NCBI GenBank assembly: GCA_005879655.1
Contig: VBJK01000137.1
Span: 3,067-16,906 of the forward strand
DNA: 13,840 bases
Reading direction: 5' to 3'
Origin: Chloroflexota bacterium
Lineage (GTDB): Bacteria > Chloroflexota > Ktedonobacteria > Ktedonobacterales > Ktedonobacteraceae
Positions within the stretch are counted from its first letter, which is position 1. Every line of letters starts with the position of its first letter. Both the position numbers and the translations under genes were made by a program. This document shows positions 13,101-13,840 of this stretch, in pieces. The notes beneath the pieces were generated by a model. The model saw only the letters and a program-made list of their open reading frames with translations. It searched no databases and had not been told where the DNA came from.

Positions 13101-13840
13101 CGAGGGGTGACTGCCATTGAGAGTGGCGCGTGCAACATGGCTATCGTTGGCGGGGTTAATACCCTGATCTCTCCTGAGCTGCATATTAGCTACAGTAAAG
13201 CCGGAATGTTATGTGAGGATGGACGATGCAAGACCTTCTCGTCAAGGGCCAATGGGTATGTGCGAGGCGAAGGGGTGGGTATGCTCGTTCTCAAAAAGCT
13301 CGCCGAAGCCGAGCAAGATGGCGACCATATTTATGGAGTGATTCGTGGCAGTGCTGAGAATCATGGCGGGCGTGCCGCTTCGCTCACGGCCCCTAATCCT
13401 AAAGCACAGGCAGACCTCTTGATCACAGCCTATCGTAAAGCAGGCATTGATCCCCGAACGGTGGGCTACATCGAAGCACACGGTACTGGGACAGCACTTG
13501 GTGATCCAATCGAAATTAATGGACTCAAGATCGCCTTCAGCAAGTTGACGGAGACAGGCGCAAGGCACAGTCCCTACGGAGAGGGAGCGATATCACAGGC
13601 TTGGTGCGGGATAGGCTCGGTGAAAAGCAATATCGGGCATTTGGAACTCGCCGCTGGTGTTGCAGGTGTGATCAAAGCGTTGTTGCAACTGCAACACAAA
13701 ACGTTGGTGAAGGGCCTGCACTGTGAGCAGATCAATCCCTACATCCAACTAGAATCCAGCCCATTCTATATTGTACGAGAGAACCAAGAGTGGGAGGCAC
13801 TGCGAGATAGTGCAGGTAACACCTTGCCACGACGAGCAGG
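10146..13840 (+). CDS. Trans-AT modular polyketide synthase, 5' part (KS-ACP-KS...)
   Basis: An open frame of 1231 codons that continues past the window. KS1 spans about 42-470: its active-site motif reads DTASSSSLVAIH with Ser215 in place of Cys, while H350 (EAHGTGS) and H390 (KTNFGH) are kept. A flanking linker follows, ending LPTYPFIGESYW (632-636 region), with no AT domain. ACP is about 687-757 with GFDS, phosphopantetheine site Ser722. KS2 starts at 806 and is cut by the edge: ETACSSS (C977), EAHGTGT (H1112) and NIGH (H1165) are intact. Absence of AT and the GPSEAIETACSSSLVAIHR signature indicate a trans-AT PKS. KS1-ACP could be a decarboxylating loading module. The ATG at 10146 follows AAGGAAA by 8 nt; an in-frame ATG at 10056 lacks a ribosome site. 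It diverges from the P450. Confidence 0.92.
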   Translation, partial: MVEFLFPDQDSEQQGMETPMPATTEESSDNYEICRERRSSDVAIIGISGRFAGSANLSTFWSHLQAGESCIEEIQRESWKTSTLADPDLKCVNPTQAKWGGMLQNIDQFDPLFFNISPLEAARMDPQQRLFLEEVYKSVEDAGYATEQLAEKKVGVFVGARAGDYQEQILQRDGTRRLSETDAHLFLGNDMAMLAARISYFLNLKGASLTIDTASSSSLVAIHLACESLRSGESEMALAGGVFVMSSPQYYLMAAKTHMLSPDGTCRTFDKSANGIVLGEGVGALVLKPLDAAIEDGNHIYGIIKGSATNQDGRTKGITAPNMLSQKALLVSLYQKATIDPATVSYIEAHGTGSKLGDPIEVQALTAAFRAFTGKTQFCAIGSHKTNFGHTIMTAGIAGVFKVLLAMKYQQIPPTINVEEANPQIDWQNSPFFINTELREWKSRDGSPRRAGVSSFGLSGTNCHLILEEPPLNKKRADEQTKPAYFFPISAKTKAALSQKVGNLIRWLEKEGGTYSVEDISYTLVQGRSHFAVRSAVVARDIHELKQCLSTIMSQDRSEHEVEKEKGYASQMEPLLRPYGSWLLQELIKGASINQNEFKDRLSILADLYVKGCNLEWDQLFEKGRGHRVPLPTYPFIGESYWIAECGSHLSTREQSESLLKSYAGDLSGLTNPEYESERRQEGRDKLQPLREALTHTVSRLLKVRVGDIDVETELSEYGFDSITFTAFANDLNQAYQLDLTPALFFENSTLERLARYLHETYASVLAPYFSIVSLATDEVPPESSLSQQHSHMRRSAGSLIPEYAEPIAIIGMSGAFPQAPDVQSLWRNLLESRDCIGEIPASRWDWQTYFGNPTTSNPNKTNIKWAGVIESVELFDPLFFGISPREAEQMDPQQRLLMMYVWKAIEDAGYAASSLSGTNTALFVGTASSGYNERLFRANMAIEGHSSTGLTPSVGPNRMSYFLNLHGPSEAIETACSSSLVAIHRGVTAIESGACNMAIVGGVNTLISPELHISYSKAGMLCEDGRCKTFSSRANGYVRGEGVGMLVLKKLAEAEQDGDHIYGVIRGSAENHGGRAASLTAPNPKAQADLLITAYRKAGIDPRTVGYIEAHGTGTALGDPIEINGLKIAFSKLTETGARHSPYGEGAISQAWCGIGSVKSNIGHLELAAGVAGVIKALLQLQHKTLVKGLHCEQINPYIQLESSPFYIVRENQEWEALRDSAGNTLPRRA

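Noticed and set aside
12516..13568. Several minus-strand frames (for example 12692-13024, 13242-13568)
   Set aside because: They are antisense shadows of the well-supported ACP-KS2 coding sequence.
1..13840. CRISPR arrays, tRNA or rRNA genes, and autonomous insertion sequences
   Set aside because: No regularly spaced identical repeats, no tRNA or rRNA pattern and no transposase frame were seen on either strand.

Overview
The window is bacterial, with compact genes, clear Shine-Dalgarno sequences and roughly balanced base composition. The gene mix best fits Ktedonobacteria or a related filamentous Chloroflexota: an XRE-type regulator with a TPR-like tail, a two-part DUF1704/QEGLA-family gene, hairpin repeats, and a trans-AT polyketide synthase (PKS). 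This placement rests on recognised protein patterns, not a database search, and a spore-forming Firmicute cannot be excluded.

Left part (1-2480): a minus-strand pair encodes a NYN/LabA-type PIN-like nuclease (173-859) and, 35 nt downstream, a small protein cut by the window edge (1-137). A 126-bp inverted-repeat element (902-1027) lies in the divergent promoter region between this pair and a plus-strand XRE-family regulator (1189-2394). A long hairpin (2426-2471) separates the regulator from a convergent gene.

Middle part (2481-5547): a minus-strand medium-chain zinc dehydrogenase (2481-3713), a roughly 400-nt spacer with a perfect 16-bp palindrome, then a broken DUF1704/QEGLA-type metallopeptidase gene split into two overlapping reading frames (4173-4874 and 4804-5547).

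Right part (5860-13840): this looks like the left edge of a trans-AT polyketide biosynthetic cluster. A plus-strand exporter (5860-8361) fuses a 14-helix DHA2-type MFS transporter to a cytoplasmic SPFH/band-7-like domain and a coiled coil. It ends at a 33-bp-stem terminator. A minus-strand cytochrome P450 (8654-9826) and a plus-strand PKS gene (10146 to beyond 13840) diverge from an AT-rich control region with a candidate promoter for each and a 15-bp palindrome over the P450 -10 element. The PKS begins KS-linker-ACP-KS with no AT domain. Its first KS has Ser in place of the active-site Cys while both catalytic His are kept, as expected for a decarboxylating or non-condensing loading module. 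A working model is that the PKS builds a polyketide with an AT supplied in trans, the P450 oxidises it, and the MFS-SPFH protein exports it or gives self-protection. The dehydrogenase and the regulator may or may not belong to the cluster.

The two most unusual items are the MFS-SPFH fusion and the Ser-type first KS.
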